In this document: positions 14,027-23,622 of the stretch, piece after piece | How the letters are laid out: each line of letters begins with the position of its first letter | Numbering within the stretch: the first letter of the stretch is position 1 | From: Lewinellaceae bacterium | Lineage (GTDB): Bacteria > Bacteroidota > Bacteroidia > Chitinophagales > Saprospiraceae | DNA: 64,000 nt | Assembly (NCBI GenBank): GCA_020636375.1 | Contig: JACJXZ010000001.1 | Location: 310,001 to 374,000, forward strand | Reading direction: 5' to 3' | Notes under the pieces: generated by a model | Database searches by the model: none | What the model was told of the DNA's origin: nothing | Seen by the model: only the letters and a program-made list of their open reading frames with translations | Translations under genes and position numbers: made by a program

Positions 14027-16891
14027 ATGCAGGACATCCAATACGTAGGAGAACATTTGTTGCCCGGCCAGGTCGGGCAAGCTGCCATCGTAGCCAGTTT
14101 CGTGGCCAGCCTGTTCGCCGCCGTTTCCTACTTTTTTGCTACGCAGCGCCGCGACGCCGACGAGTACGAGGCCTGGCGCGGAATGGGCCGCTGGGGCTTC
14201 CTGGTTCACGGGCTGAGCGTTTTCACCATCATCGGCATCATGTTCTACCTGATGGTGAACCAGTATTACGAGTACCAGTACGTGCAGGCGCACGTTTCGG
14301 AAGATTTGCCGTTCAAATACATCTTTTCTGCCTTCTGGGAAGGGCAGGAAGGCAGCTTCCTGCTCTGGATGTTCTGGCACGTCATCCTGGGGCTGGTGCT
14401 GATGGCCACCGGAAAACAGTGGGAAGCCCCTACCCTTTCGGTGCTGTCCCTTATCCAGCTGTTCATCGGCTCCATGATCCTGGGCATCTACGTCGGTTTC
14501 GGCGACGAGCCTTCCCGGCTGGGCAGCAACCCGCTGATGCTGCTGCGCGAAGTGATGGACGCGCCCATTTTTGCCAAGGCCGACTACGCCGCCCAGCTCA
14601 CCGGCTCGGGCCTGAACCCCCTGCTGCAGAACTACTGGATGACGATCCATCCGCCTACCCTTTTCCTGGGTTTTGCGTCGACTTCTATCCCCTTCGCCTA
14701 TGCTATTGCCGGGTTATGGACCAGGGATCACAAAGGCTGGCTGCAGCCCGCCCTGCGCTGGGCCCTGTTCAGCGGTGCCATCCTGGGCACCGGCATCCTG
14801 ATGGGCGGCGCCTGGGCCTACGAAGCCCTGAGCTTTGGCGGCTACTGGGCCTGGGACCCGGTGGAAAATATGTCGCTGGTGCCCTGGCTGATACTGGTCG
14901 CCGGCATCCACACCAACCTCATCGCCCGCAGCACCGGCCACTCGGTGCGCAGTACCTACATTTACTACCTGCTGACCTTTATCTTTATCGTCTACTCCAC
15001 CTTCCTGACCCGCAGCGGGGTGCTGGGCGACACTTCGGTACACGCCTTCACCGAGATGGGGCTGGAAGTGCAGCTGGTGGCTTTTATCCTGTTTTTCCTG
15101 GGGCTTTCCGGCGTTCTGCTGGGCGTGCGGTTCAAAGGCATCCCCAGCCCGCAAAAAGAAGAGGCGACCGCTTCGAAGGAGTTCTGGATGTTCATCGGCA
15201 CCCTGGTGCTGCTGTTCTCCGCCCTGATCATCACGGCGTCCACCTCGCTGCCGGTATACAACAAGGTGATGCAGTTTTTCAACCCCGCTTTCGAGGGCAA
15301 GGTCATCACCGACCCGGAGCCGCATTACAACAAATACCAGTTGTGGATTGCGGTATTTATCGGCCTGTTGTCCGGAATCGCTCAGTATCTGCGTTACCGC
15401 GAGGCCAATTTTCAGAAATACGCCTCTCGATTCGGCCTGCATGCCGGCATCGCCGTCGCCGCCACCGCCGTCCTTACTTACATCACTACCCTGTGGATCG
15501 AAGCCAACGCCTGGCAGTACCTGGTGTTGTTGTTCTTCGGCCTTTTCACCATTGTCACTAATCTCGACTACCTGGTCACTTTCCTGCGCGGCAACCTGAA
15601 GCTGGCAGGCTCTGCCTTTTCCCATGTCGGCTTCGGCCTGATGGTCGTCGGCATCCTGGCATCGGGATTGAACAAGCGGATCATCTCCAACAACCCCTTC
15701 GTCATGGACGGCCTCATCGAAGGGGCTACCTCGGAGGAACTGCGGCGCAACATCCTGCTGTTTAAAGACTCCCCGCTCATTATGCCTCCTTATGAGGTGA
15801 CTTACGTTGCCGATACGGTGGATACCTTTACCCGTACCTTTACCGTGAATTACAAACGCCGGGACCAGGAAGGCAAGGTGGTGGAAGAGTTCAACCTCCA
15901 CCCCAATGTCCTGTACGACAAATCCTTCACCAAGATCGCCGCGTCCAACCCCTCCACCAAGCGGTACTGGAACCGCGACATCTTCACCCATATTGCTTCC
16001 CTGCCGCAGGTGGAGATCGACCTGGAATACCGCCGCCAGCGGGAGGACAGCCTCAACTACCGGGTGCTGAACGCTCCGATCGGGCAGCCCATTACTATGC
16101 TGGATACGGCAGCGCTGAAGGAGGTAGATACTTCCGTGGTAAAAACCTACGATATTACCGTAGAGCGCATCAACCGCACGCCCACCCATCCGGACTACGA
16201 GCCGGAAGAAGGGGACATCGCCATCGGCGCAACGATAAAAGTGAGCCGCCAGGACAAAGAAGGCATATTCACCGCAAACCCGGTGCTGGTGCTTCGGGGC
16301 CAGTTGCTGTACAGCTACCCCGAGCAGATCAACGAGCTGAACGCCAAGGTGCGCCTCAACGAGGGCATCTTCGACGCCGTTTTCAGCCCGGAGATGGATT
16401 TGGATTACCAGGCCTACACCTTCAGGCAGGGCGACAAGGCCGAATACAACGGCTACCAGATCCAATTTGCCGGCTTCAACCGGGAACCAAAGCACCCCAA
16501 CTACAAGCCGCAGGAAGGAGACGTAGCCGTCAGCGCCATGGTCAGCGTCCAGGCGCCGGACGGGGAGTCCTACCTGGCGCAGCCCGTGTACCTCATCCGC
16601 GGCAACCGCCCCTTCAATATTAAAGATGAAATACCGGGGCCGGGGCTGCACTTCCGCTTCACCGGCATCGACCCGAATACGGAAACGGTGGAACTGCAAA
16701 TTGCCCGGTCTGCCAAAGCCACTGAATCTGTACCCATCGAACTGGCAACGAACTCTCTGCGGTCCGACTATATCGTTTTGGAGGCCATCGAATTTCCGGG
16801 CATCAACCTGTTCTGGCTGGGTTCTTCGCTGATGATGATCGGGATGGCGGTGAGTTTGGGGAGGAGGATGGGGAGAGGTGGAAAGGTGTAA
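14027..16891 (+). CDS. ccmF: cytochrome c maturation haem lyase subunit CcmF/CcsA-type
   Basis: 954 residues, polytopic. The periplasmic tryptophan-rich haem-handling (WWD) motif is visible as WAYEALSFGGYWAWDPVEN (about 264-282), preceded by YWMTIHPPTLFLGFASTSIP, and the region AFWEGQEGSFLLWMFWHV matches CcmF. After about residue 560 comes a long periplasmic beta-rich domain (MPPYEVTYVADTVDTFTRTF) and a final TM helix (LFWLGSSLMMIGMAVSLG). CcmF receives haem from CcmE and attaches it to apocytochrome CxxCH. It is longer than the proteobacterial protein (~650 residues), in line with Bacteroidota CcmF. Convergent with the next gene, 6 bp apart. Confidence 0.9.
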   Translation: MQDIQYVGEHLLPGQVGQAAIVASFVASLFAAVSYFFATQRRDADEYEAWRGMGRWGFLVHGLSVFTIIGIMFYLMVNQYYEYQYVQAHVSEDLPFKYIFSAFWEGQEGSFLLWMFWHVILGLVLMATGKQWEAPTLSVLSLIQLFIGSMILGIYVGFGDEPSRLGSNPLMLLREVMDAPIFAKADYAAQLTGSGLNPLLQNYWMTIHPPTLFLGFASTSIPFAYAIAGLWTRDHKGWLQPALRWALFSGAILGTGILMGGAWAYEALSFGGYWAWDPVENMSLVPWLILVAGIHTNLIARSTGHSVRSTYIYYLLTFIFIVYSTFLTRSGVLGDTSVHAFTEMGLEVQLVAFILFFLGLSGVLLGVRFKGIPSPQKEEATASKEFWMFIGTLVLLFSALIITASTSLPVYNKVMQFFNPAFEGKVITDPEPHYNKYQLWIAVFIGLLSGIAQYLRYREANFQKYASRFGLHAGIAVAATAVLTYITTLWIEANAWQYLVLLFFGLFTIVTNLDYLVTFLRGNLKLAGSAFSHVGFGLMVVGILASGLNKRIISNNPFVMDGLIEGATSEELRRNILLFKDSPLIMPPYEVTYVADTVDTFTRTFTVNYKRRDQEGKVVEEFNLHPNVLYDKSFTKIAASNPSTKRYWNRDIFTHIASLPQVEIDLEYRRQREDSLNYRVLNAPIGQPITMLDTAALKEVDTSVVKTYDITVERINRTPTHPDYEPEEGDIAIGATIKVSRQDKEGIFTANPVLVLRGQLLYSYPEQINELNAKVRLNEGIFDAVFSPEMDLDYQAYTFRQGDKAEYNGYQIQFAGFNREPKHPNYKPQEGDVAVSAMVSVQAPDGESYLAQPVYLIRGNRPFNIKDEIPGPGLHFRFTGIDPNTETVELQIARSAKATESVPIELATNSLRSDYIVLEAIEFPGINLFWLGSSLMMIGMAVSLGRRMGRGGKV

Positions 16892-16897
16892 GTCTTT

Positions 16898-19099
16898 CTA
16901 CCAAATTACCAACTTTTCCAACCACACTCTTCCCTCCCCTTCCAGGCGCAGCAGGTAGATGCCGGGCGGCAGGGCAGGCAACCTCAGGGCGTATCGGTAT
17001 CCTCCATCCCCGGCCTGGTATTCAGCTCTTTCGGCAAGCGGGTAGGTAGCCAGGGCGGCCCCGTTCAGGTTGAAAAGCACGGCGCGAAGCAGGGGCGCCG
17101 GCCCCTCCAGCCACAGCACGCCTCGGGCGGGGTTGGGGTAACAGCGCCAGGCCTGCTGCCAGGCTTCGGCGGTATTGCTGAGGATGTCGAGCTGCACCCG
17201 CACGATGCTGTCGCAGCCGTTGGCTGCCGGATAATAATGCAGGAGCAGGGTGTCTGCTTCGTACACGGCGCCCTGGTAGGGCTGGCCGGGCTGCAGGGTG
17301 ACGGCAGTATCCACATAAATGTCGGCCTGCTCGGCGAGCAGGAGCTGTACGGTACTGTCGCAGCCCTGGACGGTGAGGTAGTGGAAAATGTACTGGCCAG
17401 GGCCGGAAAGCAGGCTGTCCCCCCAATAGAAGGCCTCGCCCTGGCAAAAGAAGGTATCCACTTGCCGGGCATAGGCGGGCCAGTGGCTGAAATTTACGGC
17501 CACCGTACTGTCGCAGCCCTGGCTGGTGAAGTACTCAAAGCGGTACTCGCCGGGGGTGGCCAGCAAGCTGTCCTGCCACAGCAGCGGCTGCCCGGGGCAG
17601 GCCGCCGTATCAATGGCGGTGGTGGCATCTTCGTATTGGGTGAGGTGCAGTACCAGCAGGCTGTCGCAGCCCTGAGCAGTGTAGTAAAGCAGCTCCCGCG
17701 TCCCTGCGGTAGTGTACAGGCTGTCGCCCCAGGCCAGGGCGCCGCCTTTGCAAAAGCCGGTGTCCACCACCGTGGTGACAGCAGGGCAAGCTATGGTAGT
17801 AACGGCCTGGCTGGGGCAGCCCTGCGCCGCCCCGTGAGAATAATTGTAAGGCGTAACGGTGACGTAGAGCTGGGCTCCTGCAGGCAGGGGCTGAGTGGTT
17901 TGGTAAAAAGTATCCAGGCCTACGTCGGTGCGCGGCAGCACCTCCTGCCCGCCGGGCGTGGCACCCACCTGTAAGTAATAGCCTTCGAAACAGCCTTCAG
18001 CCCGGCTCCAGCGCAGCTCCGGCAGCCTGCCCAGGCTGCTGTCGGCGGGCAACAGCAGGGCCGGGCCGCAGGCAGGCGGGCGGGCACGGTAGCGGTAGAC
18101 TTTGGCGGTGACCGTCGATAGGCCAAAGCCAATTGTGTCATTTAACATGGCCAGCTTGCCCATATAATCAAAAGGCGGAAAATTTATTTGCTGCTGCTGC
18201 CAGCCCAGGCCTCCATCGGAGGAATACAACATCCCTGGATTGCTGGCACTAGGGATGCTTAGCCACCCTGTACTATCATCGACGAACTGAACCCACCTGA
18301 TAGAATTAGCAGGAAAATTCAGAGTCGAATCCCAGGATTGCCCACCGTCTGTCGTCATATACAGGGCCGGCAAACCAGAAGAATACCCCACTAGCCAGCC
18401 TAAGCTGTCATTTAAAAAAAACATCCATCTACCCAACTGCCGGCTTGCATTGGCATTAAGTTGCTCCTGCCAGGTTTGGCCCCCGTCTGCTGTGTGCAGG
18501 AGATATTTAACCATAGTAGATGCAGCATTAGGGTCGTTGGGCCGGCCCAGTAGCCAGCCTTTCTCCCCGGAAATGAATTGCATAGCCAATATTTCGTGGA
18601 TAAGGCCGAGTTCCGTGTTATACTGCCATGTGTCGCCTCCATCCACTGTCTGATAAAAGCCTCTTTCATGGGTTGCTATCCACCCCGTGTCGGAATTGAT
18701 AAATTGAAGGCCTGGTACACTCCATGCAAAAGCATCGGGTGTATTTATTATTATTTCTTCCCAGCTTTGCCCTCCATCTTCAGTACGAAAGATATTCCGC
18801 TCATCTTGTATAGCCCAGCCTGTTAAAGTATCTAAAAAATAAACATGAAATAAAGCTCTATGGGAATTTGTAGGAAGGTAATGAAGGGGGTGAGGTACAT
18901 TTTCCCAGGTATTCCCACCGTCGCTCGTTTTAACAAATAAGGCATTCCAGCCAACTACCCAACCGTGGTTTTCATCAATAAAATGGATGTCAGCCGGTGT
19001 ACGCAGTAAAGAATCCTCAAACACCAATTCCCAGCACTGCCCATTTACTTTCATGTATACTATTACTAGAAAAAATATATTTAAAGCAAGGTATTTCAT
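16898..19099 (-). CDS. T9SS-secreted protein with YCF48/BNR-like repeats
   Basis: 733 residues: signal peptide (IFFLVIVYMKVNGQ), then about six propeller-like repeats of the YCF48/BNR type (HGWVVGWNALFVKTSDGGNTW, TGWAIQDERNIFRTEDGGQSW, TGWIATHERGFYQTVDGGDTW). Four repeats of a Cys/Trp/QGCDS module follow (GFCKGGALAWGDSLYTTAG...TAQGCDSLL), and a C-terminal type A sorting domain (YPNPARGVLWLEG ... GIYLLRLEGEG ... KLVIW). The sorting domain predicts export by the type IX system and surface attachment or release. Enzymatic function unlikely; an adhesive or scaffold role is inferred. Confidence 0.88.
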   Translation of the reverse strand: MKYLALNIFFLVIVYMKVNGQCWELVFEDSLLRTPADIHFIDENHGWVVGWNALFVKTSDGGNTWENVPHPLHYLPTNSHRALFHVYFLDTLTGWAIQDERNIFRTEDGGQSWEEIIINTPDAFAWSVPGLQFINSDTGWIATHERGFYQTVDGGDTWQYNTELGLIHEILAMQFISGEKGWLLGRPNDPNAASTMVKYLLHTADGGQTWQEQLNANASRQLGRWMFFLNDSLGWLVGYSSGLPALYMTTDGGQSWDSTLNFPANSIRWVQFVDDSTGWLSIPSASNPGMLYSSDGGLGWQQQQINFPPFDYMGKLAMLNDTIGFGLSTVTAKVYRYRARPPACGPALLLPADSSLGRLPELRWSRAEGCFEGYYLQVGATPGGQEVLPRTDVGLDTFYQTTQPLPAGAQLYVTVTPYNYSHGAAQGCPSQAVTTIACPAVTTVVDTGFCKGGALAWGDSLYTTAGTRELLYYTAQGCDSLLVLHLTQYEDATTAIDTAACPGQPLLWQDSLLATPGEYRFEYFTSQGCDSTVAVNFSHWPAYARQVDTFFCQGEAFYWGDSLLSGPGQYIFHYLTVQGCDSTVQLLLAEQADIYVDTAVTLQPGQPYQGAVYEADTLLLHYYPAANGCDSIVRVQLDILSNTAEAWQQAWRCYPNPARGVLWLEGPAPLLRAVLFNLNGAALATYPLAERAEYQAGDGGYRYALRLPALPPGIYLLRLEGEGRVWLEKLVIW

Positions 19100-19169
19100 G
19101 AGATACTATATTAAAAAAGCGCACAGGCCACAGCGCTTCCTCTGTGCCTGTACGCTTAATTTGACAATC

Positions 19170-21953
19170 TTATTGTTTAACTAATTTCCCGGAGGCTACC
19201 AGACCATTCTGTTGCAGCGTGAAATAGTAGATGCCCTCGGGCCAGCCCGCCGCTTCGGGGGCGAGCAGATTATTGAACCCTTTTTCCAAGTAGGCCTCCC
19301 GCCGGAAAACCAGCGCCCCGCCGGCATGGAATACCTGCAGGGTGGCCGCGCCGGCTTCGGGCGCCGCCATCTCAAAGTGAAGCTCCTGCTGGAAAGGGTT
19401 CGGCCGGCAGGTTACAGCCAGAACGCCTGCCTGCGGCGGCTGAGCGCCGAAACCGCCCCCCGGCCGGCTTTCGGTGGGTGGGACGAGGTTGACGCGCAGG
19501 GGCGTGCCGTCCACAGAAAAAGCCAGGGCGGCGAGAATGCTGTCCGGCCGGATGTGTTCCCAGCTGAACCCTCCGTCGTCCAGCACCTCCATTTCCAGGC
19601 TCAGCAGTTTCTGGCCCGGCGACAGGCTCTGGCCGATGCCGGTAGAATCGTACCAGGCGAAGCGCACCAGCCCCGGCGCTTCCGGGTTGTGGTAATAGGC
19701 ATCCTCGCCCAGCCCGGCTAAGCCGGGTTCCAGGACGGCTACAAAAGACAAGGCCTCATGCTCGTAACCTACCGCCAGCTGGAAGGCGGCGACGCCCTCA
19801 AAGCCATCCGGCTTGAACCCGATGATTACGTTTCCGGGCGTAAGGCTCAAAGACGATTCCAGGTAAATATCCATTTCCCTTTCGGGAGGCCCGGCGTCGC
19901 AGTCGCAGGTGACGTCGCCCGTTTTGATGGCCTTGAAACAGGGGCGGAATTGCTCCAGCTCCAGGCATTCTTCCTCGAAGGAATCCAGGGGGTCCTCCTC
20001 CGAAAAACAATAATCGCAGGGGATAAAACGCCAGGCAGGTACTTCAAACCCCACCTCGATGCCCAGGATCCGCTTGCGGATTTCGATCAAATCCAGCGTG
20101 CTGACGCTTCCCGAACCGTTGACGTCGGCGGCCACATATTGCCAGCTTTCTTTAAAGGGGGAGGCGCCCAGTATATGTTTGGAGGCCACAACCAAGTCGA
20201 AAGTGGAAACCCCACAGAGCTCTTCCCCGTCGCCCTTGCGGCAGGCCGCAATCTTTTCGATGGTGTTGTCCTCCAGGAAGGCCAGGCTGAAGGCGCCCTG
20301 CCTGTCCGTTTCCATACAACCCTCGGTATCGTTGCAATTGCAGCCCTCTTCGCCGGTGAAAGTGCAGATTTTTACGCCTTCCAGCCCGCCGCGCTCTTCG
20401 CAGATATAGCGGACGTCCCCTTCTCCCAGCTCCGTGCACAGCTCTCCGCTGAACCCCTTGCGCACTTCCAGGTTGCACAGCGTTTCGCCCTCCATGGCCC
20501 ATTGGGCGCGCCTCACGAGGATGTCGCTGCACCCGCAGGTACCGTCCAGCACGATGTCGAACAACTTGCCGACAAGTAGAGTTTCGTTATCGCAAAAACC
20601 ATAAATGATCCTACTACTGGCTTCGTCCACTTCCAGGCAGCCGCTGGCCGGGAACCCCGTGCCGCCGCTGCACTGCCCGCCGCCGCTGTAGGGGCAGGCC
20701 CCTACTTCTGACGCTTGTATCTCTCCGGCCTTCAAGTGAGTATCTCCCCCAGCCTTTATTTCTATTTCCAACAACAGTTCATCCACAGAGTAAATATATC
20801 CTTGGGCGCCGTCCGCGCTCAGGTGTACCGGGATGGTTATCCTGCCGTTGGCGCCCACCTGCGGCGCCCTCAGCTCGATGAAAACGTCTTCTTGTGGTAC
20901 GCCGGCACAGGGGAACGGGCCTTCATCCAGTACCACCGCGCCGCCCGCGCCCGAAGGCGCGCAACATTCCGTGCCGCCGCTGCCGTCGGGGTATGAGAAA
21001 CGGGTGTAGCCTACCGCAAAATCTACCTCTCCGCCAGTGGGTGGGAAGTTGGGGGCTTCGGCTACGATATCGAACAGAGTAGCTTCGCCCGAGGCAAGAA
21101 TAAGTTCTTCTTGACCACCCATTATCAACTCTGCTTTTATTAATCCAGGTGTTAATACGTCAATATCTGAGTTGCTAAATTCACCATTAACGCTACCACG
21201 GTCAATACTCAAATTCCCGTAAGCATCATCATATGTGACCTCAAAGTCCATCCGGCTGAACGGCTGAATGGTGGTGGCGCCACTACTGGTGTTTACCAAT
21301 TTGACCGGGATGGTAGCTCTCTGCCCGTTGTCATCCGTAGAAGATAAAAAAGTAGCATTGGCCACATCAACCCGAACCTGCAGATCCGGCCCGACGCAGG
21401 TTGCCGGCGTTCCCACGCCATCCAGGGTTTCGGAGCCGCCGTCGTAGTATACCTCTATGTCTTCACAGGCAGTGCCGCCGCAGCTGGACAAAGTAAAGCT
21501 GCTGTTGGTGATATGGAAGTCGAATGTGGCGCCGGGCTCCGTTTCCACTTCCACGTAAAAAAGCCGGTTGGTGAGTGAGTAGGTTTCCAGCTCTCCCGGG
21601 TTGCTCAGAGAGAAAGACAAACCGCCGCCGCCAATGTTGAGGCTAGAAAAATCATTGGGGTCGACCGCTTCCAGGGCCACAATCTGCGCATTGCCGCCAC
21701 TGATGCTGCCTTCTATCAGCATATCGCAGGCATTCAGGGTGCTGCCGGGCCCAAACAATACCGGCACCCGCACCCGATAACAATCCAGGTTCTCGGGTTC
21801 CGAAACCCTGAGGGTATAGTTGCCGCACTGTGCAGCCAAATGGCCGGCGCTGATGGTTAACAGCATAGTGAATACAATTTTTGTCAGTAACGGGAAAATG
21901 CCGGGGCAGCCGCCACCCAGCCTGCGAATCCACAGGGGGGGGGCACTTAACAT
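19170..21953 (-). CDS. T9SS-secreted multidomain protein with cohesin-like and dockerin-like modules
   Basis: About 927 residues from the ATG at 21953, which gives a usable signal peptide (IVFTMLLTISAGHLAAQ); a start at 22013 would add 20 residues. Two beta-sandwich regions have cohesin-like layout (VRVDVANATFLSSTDDNGQR ... IPVKLVNTSSGATTIQPFS). A dockerin-like stretch (GVSTFDLVVASKHILG ... AADVNGSGSVSTLDLIEIRK, with two Ca-loop-like segments) lies near residues 560-630. A further cohesin-like module (EREMDIYLESSLSLTPGNVI) and a type A sorting domain (CRPNPFQQELHFEM ... EGIYYFTLQQNG) finish the protein. Cys-rich segments such as GEEGCNCNDTEGCMETD fit extracellular folding. Shares strand and export route with the neighbouring T9SS gene (70-bp gap). 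Confidence 0.85.
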   Translation of the reverse strand: MLSAPPLWIRRLGGGCPGIFPLLTKIVFTMLLTISAGHLAAQCGNYTLRVSEPENLDCYRVRVPVLFGPGSTLNACDMLIEGSISGGNAQIVALEAVDPNDFSSLNIGGGGLSFSLSNPGELETYSLTNRLFYVEVETEPGATFDFHITNSSFTLSSCGGTACEDIEVYYDGGSETLDGVGTPATCVGPDLQVRVDVANATFLSSTDDNGQRATIPVKLVNTSSGATTIQPFSRMDFEVTYDDAYGNLSIDRGSVNGEFSNSDIDVLTPGLIKAELIMGGQEELILASGEATLFDIVAEAPNFPPTGGEVDFAVGYTRFSYPDGSGGTECCAPSGAGGAVVLDEGPFPCAGVPQEDVFIELRAPQVGANGRITIPVHLSADGAQGYIYSVDELLLEIEIKAGGDTHLKAGEIQASEVGACPYSGGGQCSGGTGFPASGCLEVDEASSRIIYGFCDNETLLVGKLFDIVLDGTCGCSDILVRRAQWAMEGETLCNLEVRKGFSGELCTELGEGDVRYICEERGGLEGVKICTFTGEEGCNCNDTEGCMETDRQGAFSLAFLEDNTIEKIAACRKGDGEELCGVSTFDLVVASKHILGASPFKESWQYVAADVNGSGSVSTLDLIEIRKRILGIEVGFEVPAWRFIPCDYCFSEEDPLDSFEEECLELEQFRPCFKAIKTGDVTCDCDAGPPEREMDIYLESSLSLTPGNVIIGFKPDGFEGVAAFQLAVGYEHEALSFVAVLEPGLAGLGEDAYYHNPEAPGLVRFAWYDSTGIGQSLSPGQKLLSLEMEVLDDGGFSWEHIRPDSILAALAFSVDGTPLRVNLVPPTESRPGGGFGAQPPQAGVLAVTCRPNPFQQELHFEMAAPEAGAATLQVFHAGGALVFRREAYLEKGFNNLLAPEAAGWPEGIYYFTLQQNGLVASGKLVKQ

Positions 21954-22184
21954 ACTGGATTCCAATGAATTAAATACAATCACTTGCGCATCAGAAAACA
22001 ATAATCGGTTCATATAATAAGGTTTTTGGTTACGAGAGAACGCAGGGGGCGCGTTAGCACAGTGGTAAGATATTTTATTTTTATATTTCCTGAAAGTATA
22101 TTTTTGAAGAAGTGTGACAGGAATGGGAACTTCCTCAAAGTAAATTCCGGCTTTCGCACGCGTAAATCCTGTAAATAACTAAAT

Positions 22185-23006
22185 TTGAACATTGACCAAA
22201 ATCAAGATCAACACTTGGATATTTCTTTAAAAACAAGCATCACCCTCATCGGCGCCGGCAACCTCGGCTACCACCTGGGCAGGCGCCTGCATGCTACAGG
22301 CGCCGAGATCAGGCAGGTGTTCAGCCGGGAGGCAGCGAAGGCAGAGGAACTGGCCCGGGCAACCGGCGCACAACCCGTCAGCCAGCTGGAGGAAGTAAAA
22401 TCAGGCGCCGGCCTCTACATCCTGGCTGTCAGCGACGGCGCCATCGCCCAGGTGGCGGCAACACTGCAGCAACACCTCCCGGCGAATAGCGCAGTAGTGC
22501 ACACCTCGGGAGCGACGCCCTCAACAGTGCTGGCCCCCTACTTTCCGAAACACGGCATCTTCTACCCCCTGCAGACCTTCTCCCGCAGCCGGGAGCCGGA
22601 CTTTTCAACCATCCCCATCTGCATCTACAGCCCGGACGAGGAGTTGGAAGGGCAACTGGCCGCCCTCGGCCGGCAGCTCAGCCACAGCGTGCACCGCATC
22701 GATGACGAACAGCGCGCCATCCTGCACGTAGCGGCGGTCTTCGTCAACAACTTCGCCAACCACCTCTTCCACATCGGCCATACCATCCTGAAGGAAGAAA
22801 AGCTGCCGTTCGAGCTGCTGCTGCCCCTCATCCGGGAAACGGTGGATAAGATAGAAACAAACCGCCCTGAAGACATGCAGACCGGCCCGGCCCGCCGCCG
22901 CGACCAGGAAACCATAAACCGACACCTGGCATACCTGAAAAAATTTCCGAACTTTGCGGAAGTGTATAGGGCATTGACGAAAAATATAGGAGAAATGTAC
23001 AGGTAA
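22185..23006 (+). CDS. Rossmann-fold NAD(P)-binding protein with DUF2520 domain
   Basis: 273 residues. The N-terminal dinucleotide-binding motif is visible as ITLIGAGNLGYHLGRRL (about 20-36; GxGxxG form), with VVHTSGATPSTVL and HGIFYPLQTFSR as in the F420/NADP oxidoreductase-like family. The all-helical C-terminal DUF2520 domain contains AAVFVNNFANHLF and RRRDQETINRHLAYL. Resembles ketopantoate reductase/ProC-like dehydrogenases; the substrate is unknown. The ~17-residue leader before the Rossmann domain is polar. Divergent from the preceding T9SS gene. Confidence 0.85.
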   Translation: MNIDQNQDQHLDISLKTSITLIGAGNLGYHLGRRLHATGAEIRQVFSREAAKAEELARATGAQPVSQLEEVKSGAGLYILAVSDGAIAQVAATLQQHLPANSAVVHTSGATPSTVLAPYFPKHGIFYPLQTFSRSREPDFSTIPICIYSPDEELEGQLAALGRQLSHSVHRIDDEQRAILHVAAVFVNNFANHLFHIGHTILKEEKLPFELLLPLIRETVDKIETNRPEDMQTGPARRRDQETINRHLAYLKKFPNFAEVYRALTKNIGEMYR

Positions 23007-23058
23007 ATGACGGATGCCCCCATTGCTCACTTTTGCCCGAATAAGTACTTGGACAGAA

Positions 23059-23157
23059 ATACTTGGACACACATAGAAATATTGAAATACATTGCCCGCT
23101 CAAGCAGGGCATGGGTTCCAAGGCATTTCTACGTATTTCCATGTATTTCTCTATTTC
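23059..23157. repeat. GAAATAC-type minisatellite in two facing arms
   Basis: Short units such as GAAATACTTGG, GAAATATTGAAATACATTG and, on the opposite strand, GAAATACATG, GAAATACGTA and GAAATGCC face each other around a GC-rich centre. Unit type matches the 10-bp array at 46581-46730. It fills the spacer before the 23225 gene. Confidence 0.55.
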
Positions 23158-23224
23158 AGCCCAGATAGTTACGCGAATCAACTCAATCAACCGGCCCGCA
23201 GAGGCGGCCGACTAATCAACCAAA

Positions 23225-23503
23225 ATGCGCATCGCCGGCTACATCGACCACCCCGTCCTGAAGATCACCATTTTCCAGATGGAGAACAAGCTGTCCGTCA
23301 AGCTGGAGTCCGGCCTGTTCGAGCAAACCTACAAGTTCCGCACCGGAGGGCAGGTCAATACCGTAGAGGATATCCGCAGGCTGGTGGACGACGACTTCAT
23401 CGCCGAGGCCCTCCAGGAGATGGGCCGCATGCGCAGCATCCGGGTCCGGGCGCTGGAACGGCTGGCGCCGGGCGGAGAGGAGGAGTTTGAGGAGATCATG
23501 TGA
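23225..23503 (+). CDS. small conserved-looking protein, unknown function
   Basis: 92 residues, no signal peptide or TM. Begins MRIAGYIDHPVLKITIFQMENKLSVKLE, then YKFRTGGQVNTVEDIRRLVD and a basic/acidic tail (RALERLAPGGEEEFEEIM). The mixed beta-alpha pattern and use of common codons argue it is real. I do not recognise the family. It is separated by 218 bp from the DUF2520 gene and may be co-transcribed with it. Confidence 0.65.
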   Translation: MRIAGYIDHPVLKITIFQMENKLSVKLESGLFEQTYKFRTGGQVNTVEDIRRLVDDDFIAEALQEMGRMRSIRVRALERLAPGGEEEFEEIM

Positions 23504-23558
23504 GCGCAGGCGAAGACCGGTTGATCGTTGACGGTTGATCGCTGTTTGTTTCGGCAAA

Positions 23559-23619
23559 CCAACAACCAACAACAGACAACAAACAACGGACAACAGACAA
23601 CAGACAACAGACAACGCCC
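23559..23619. repeat. CAACAGA low-complexity tract
   Basis: Repeated ACAACAGACAAC units between the 23503 stop and the convergent YitT gene end. Similar CAACAAC-rich sequence recurs at 54640-54850. Confidence 0.6.
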
Positions 23620-23622
23620 CCC

